DNA from: a bacterium BMS3Abin14
GTDB taxonomy: Bacteria > BMS3Abin14
Length of the DNA stretch: 15,352 nucleotides
Direction of reading: 5' to 3'
Assembly: GCA_002897695.1 (NCBI GenBank)
Contig: BDTG01000014.1
Location: 1 to 15,352, forward strand
In this document: one piece after another, positions 13,881-15,352 of the stretch
How the letters are laid out: each line of letters begins with the position of its first letter
Numbering within the stretch: position 1 is the stretch's first letter
Program-made: the position numbers and the translations under genes
The notes under the pieces: model-generated
The model's database searches: none
Told to the model about the DNA's origin: nothing
What the model saw: the letters and a program-made list of their open reading frames with translations, nothing else

Positions 13881-14162
13881 GTTTTATACACATTTAAAGC
13901 TTGGCGGTAGATTGTCGCCGATCCGGTTTTTTGCGCTTATCCCTGCTATCTCCTCATGAAGTCGCCAGATTACGCTCCAGGATAACCGGAAAATATGTGT
14001 CTGTATCATTTACTGGAAGGTTCATGAAAGTTGTGTTTGATCCTCACTACCTGACGGTAAGTTCCTCTCCTATGCAGGTCCCATTTAATTCATCTGTTCG
14101 AACAATCTTTGCGATTCATAAGGGACTTGGTCCCTCATGATGATGCAAGCGGCCAACCATGT
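13881..14162. other. About 280 bases with no recognised gene
   Basis: A 79-codon + strand frame (13901-14140) and short minus frames such as NLPVNDTDTYFPVILERNLA show no family I know. The + frame has no ribosome site. A 23-base palindromic segment at 14117-14139 (AGGGAC-TTG-GTCCCT core) could form a small hairpin. The stretch probably holds remains of whatever gene lay divergent to the operators. Confidence 0.4.
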
Positions 14163-14348
14163 GCGGTCACCGTTGTGGAAAATTTGATCAGGCGTTTGGG
14201 ATTGCCTGAAACGCTCCGGGAATTAGGTCTTCCCGAGGGGCAGGCGGAGACGATTGCCGGTGATGTCATGACCGATCCCCAGACCTTCTGGAATCCCCGC
14301 CGGGTGATCCGGAGTGACCTGGTGGAGCTGCTGGAAAATGCCTGGTAG
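14163..14348 (+). pseudogene. Iron-containing alcohol dehydrogenase, C-terminal remnant
   Basis: The frame reads AVTVVENLIRRLGLPETLRE, then LGLPEGQAETIAGDVMTDPQ, TFWNPRRVIRSDLVELLENAW and a TAG. This is the characteristic last about 60 residues of iron-dependent alcohol dehydrogenases (LGLP..L.ELG......A......D....NPR......D...LL..A). The full family protein is about 380 residues. The nucleotide-binding and metal histidine parts are absent, and similarity stops near 14163, although the frame is open to an ATG at 14109. The gene was therefore lost by deletion. It may have been the gene divergent to the TetR-type operators (inference). Confidence 0.75.
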
Positions 14349-14349
14349 G

Positions 14350-14367
14350 CGGTCGGCCGTCAGACCG
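14350..14367. terminator. Possible small terminator hairpin between convergent remnants
   Basis: CGGTC (14350-14354) and GACCG (14363-14367) form a 5-bp stem with an 8-base loop. It lies directly between the stops of the alcohol dehydrogenase and NrdG-like remnants, which converge here. No T-run follows on either side, so efficiency is doubtful. Confidence 0.3.
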
Positions 14368-14370
14368 GCA

Positions 14371-14634
14371 CTAGCGAAGCAAGCCCTCCATGGCCGTTTC
14401 TTTTCGGAACTTCTGGATCCGATATGATGATCCATCCGGGACCAGAGAACGGATTTTCTCTATATCACGCGTTGACAGCAGGGACTCTACGTTTGTTGTT
14501 CGAAACTCATGGGGAACTCCGCTTCCGGCTATAAGGTGGATGCTCCGGAGAATTTTTTCCTCATCAATCTTTACGCCTGCCAGACGGGCATACAATTCAA
14601 GCGGTGCCTTGATGTCCATGGCAATGTAGTCTAG
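14371..14634 (-). pseudogene. NrdG2-like anaerobic ribonucleotide reductase activating protein, C-terminal part
   Basis: The minus-strand frame reads LDYIAMDIKAPLELYARLAG, then VKIDEEKILRSIHLIAGSGV, PHEFRTTNVESLLSTRDIEK, IRSLVPDGSSYRIQKFRKET and AMEGLLR. DYIAMDIKAP and the later HEFRTT motif are typical of the second half of radical SAM activases of the NrdG2/PflA type. The CxxxCxxC iron-sulfur motif belongs in the missing N-terminal half. Similarity ends at about 14632-14635, where the ISNCY-type element begins. The gene was therefore interrupted by that insertion, and its 5' half may lie beyond the right edge. Confidence 0.8.
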
Positions 14635-15352
14635 TGTCCATCCGTAAACTCTAACCTGTTGATAATATTAGCAAATTGTGTGTTTTTTGTTTGTATTTTC
14701 CTTTGTTTATCATACACGATTTCGGTAACATATTGATATTATTGAATAAACCCTGTTGCCGGAGGTAGAAAATGCGTGAAAAACAGTTGGATCAGATGAG
14801 TATATTTTACACGATGCCGGGGCACAAGGTTGCCAAGGAGTTGGCCGCCATTTCCCTGATCGTTGATGACAATCCGGAGGTTCTTGATCTGGTCTACGGT
14901 GACCTTGTTCGTGACAATCGTACAGATACAGGTCGCACCGGGATGACCGCCGAGCAGGTTTTGCGTTGCACCATACTGAAGCAGTACCGGACTATGACCT
15001 ATGATGAGTTGTCTTATCATCTTGATGATTCTCTGACTTTCCGAACGTTCGCCCGTCTGAATCCGACGCAATCTTTTGGAGGCTCCACTCTTCAGGAGAA
15101 CATCAAGTCCGTATCGGTCGGCACATGGGAGAAGATCCACAACATCTTTGTCCGGCATGCCGTGTCCAGGGATATGGAGAAGGGCCGCAAGGTTCGACTG
15201 GACTCCACCCATGTGGACACCAATATCCATTATCCTATGGACTCTCTTCTGCTTCAGGACGGGGTCAGAATCATCACCCGCTGGCTCATAGAGGGGAAAC
15301 GTTTGAGGCCCGCACCGGGCTATGTCTTTGCCGACCATCGCCGTGTCATGAA
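14634..15352 (+). mobile_element. ISNCY-type insertion sequence, left part
   Basis: The element probably begins near GTGTCCATCCG (14634 on), where the reading of the NrdG2-like gene breaks. It has an AT-rich leader of about 135 bases and then the transposase, and runs off the window. The right end, and hence the terminal repeats, cannot be checked. Confidence 0.6.
14772..15352 (+). CDS. ISNCY-family transposase, N-terminal part
   Basis: The frame is open for 193 codons from the ATG at 14772 to the window edge. It is preceded by GGAGG at seven bases. It reads MREKQLDQMSIFYTMPGHKV and contains NPEVLDLVYGDLVRD, TGRTGMTAEQVLRCTILKQY, LSYHLDDSLTFRTFARL, STLQENIKSVS and EKGRKVRLDSTHVDTNIHYP. This arrangement is typical of ISNCY transposases, with Asp144 in RLDST the likely first residue of the catalytic acidic triad. 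No frameshift or stop is seen, so the element may be intact to the right. It has no relation to the metabolic operon except as a source of rearrangement. Confidence 0.85.
   Translation, partial: MREKQLDQMSIFYTMPGHKVAKELAAISLIVDDNPEVLDLVYGDLVRDNRTDTGRTGMTAEQVLRCTILKQYRTMTYDELSYHLDDSLTFRTFARLNPTQSFGGSTLQENIKSVSVGTWEKIHNIFVRHAVSRDMEKGRKVRLDSTHVDTNIHYPMDSLLLQDGVRIITRWLIEGKRLRPAPGYVFADHRRVM

Noticed and set aside
13901-14140. 79-codon + strand frame downstream of operator 2 as the divergently regulated gene
   Set aside because: There is no ribosome site and no recognisable family. It lies in a region that looks decayed between the operators and the alcohol dehydrogenase remnant.
14739-15338. 199-codon minus-strand frame at the right edge
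   Set aside because: It is the shadow of the ISNCY transposase read on the + strand, which shows conserved motifs throughout.
1-15352. CRISPR array, tRNA or rRNA genes
   Set aside because: No regularly spaced direct repeats were found, and no tRNA cloverleaf or rRNA stretch was noticed on reading either strand.

Overview
The window is a degradative gene cluster surrounded by insertion-sequence debris. The organism looks like an anaerobic bacterium of Desulfobacterota (deltaproteobacterial) type. This is inferred from a CoA-acylating aldehyde dehydrogenase, an iron-alcohol-dehydrogenase remnant, an NrdG-type radical SAM remnant, a TRAP transporter and the many ISL3/IS3/IS256/ISNCY pieces. No rRNA or marker gene fixes the taxonomy.

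Layout. Positions 1-560 hold the 3' end of a PduP/EutE-like aldehyde dehydrogenase and the 3' end of an IS256-type transposase, both on the + strand. From 10683 down to 645 a compact leftward operon runs tetR - dctP - (18-bp hairpin) - dctQ - dctM - allG - allF(fdrA) - allK(carbamate kinase) - allH - hpxW-like. Spacings are 3 to 91 bases or short overlaps. From 10697 to 13760 lies a block bounded by ISL3 ends that carries IS relics, a DUF1097 membrane protein and a cytosine-deaminase-like amidohydrolase, at visibly lower GC. From 13781 to 13880 there is a strong leftward sigma70-type promoter bracketed by two near-identical 20-bp TetR-type operators. From about 14160 to the right edge lie the C-terminus of an iron alcohol dehydrogenase, the C-terminus of an NrdG2-like activase cut by an insertion, and the start of an ISNCY-type transposase.

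Working model. The AllFGH proteins are the components assigned to oxamate carbamoyltransferase, AllK is a carbamate kinase, and the last gene most resembles HpxW, the Ntn-hydrolase oxamate amidohydrolase. Together they would turn oxalurate + Pi into oxamate + carbamoyl phosphate, make ATP + NH3 + CO2 from the latter, and hydrolyse oxamate to oxalate + NH3. A TRAP transporter for a small carboxylate heads the same operon, and no allantoin or ureidoglycolate genes are present. The cluster therefore reads as a self-contained uptake-and-catabolism module for an exogenous ureide acid such as oxalurate. The substrate is inference.

The TetR-type promoter/operator region now sits about 3.1 kb upstream of tetR. 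The intervening block begins 13 bases upstream of the tetR start codon with an ISL3 end and stops 20 bases from the first operator with the opposite ISL3 end. The simplest reading is that mobile-element activity pushed a foreign amidohydrolase + DUF1097 cassette between tetR and its own control region.
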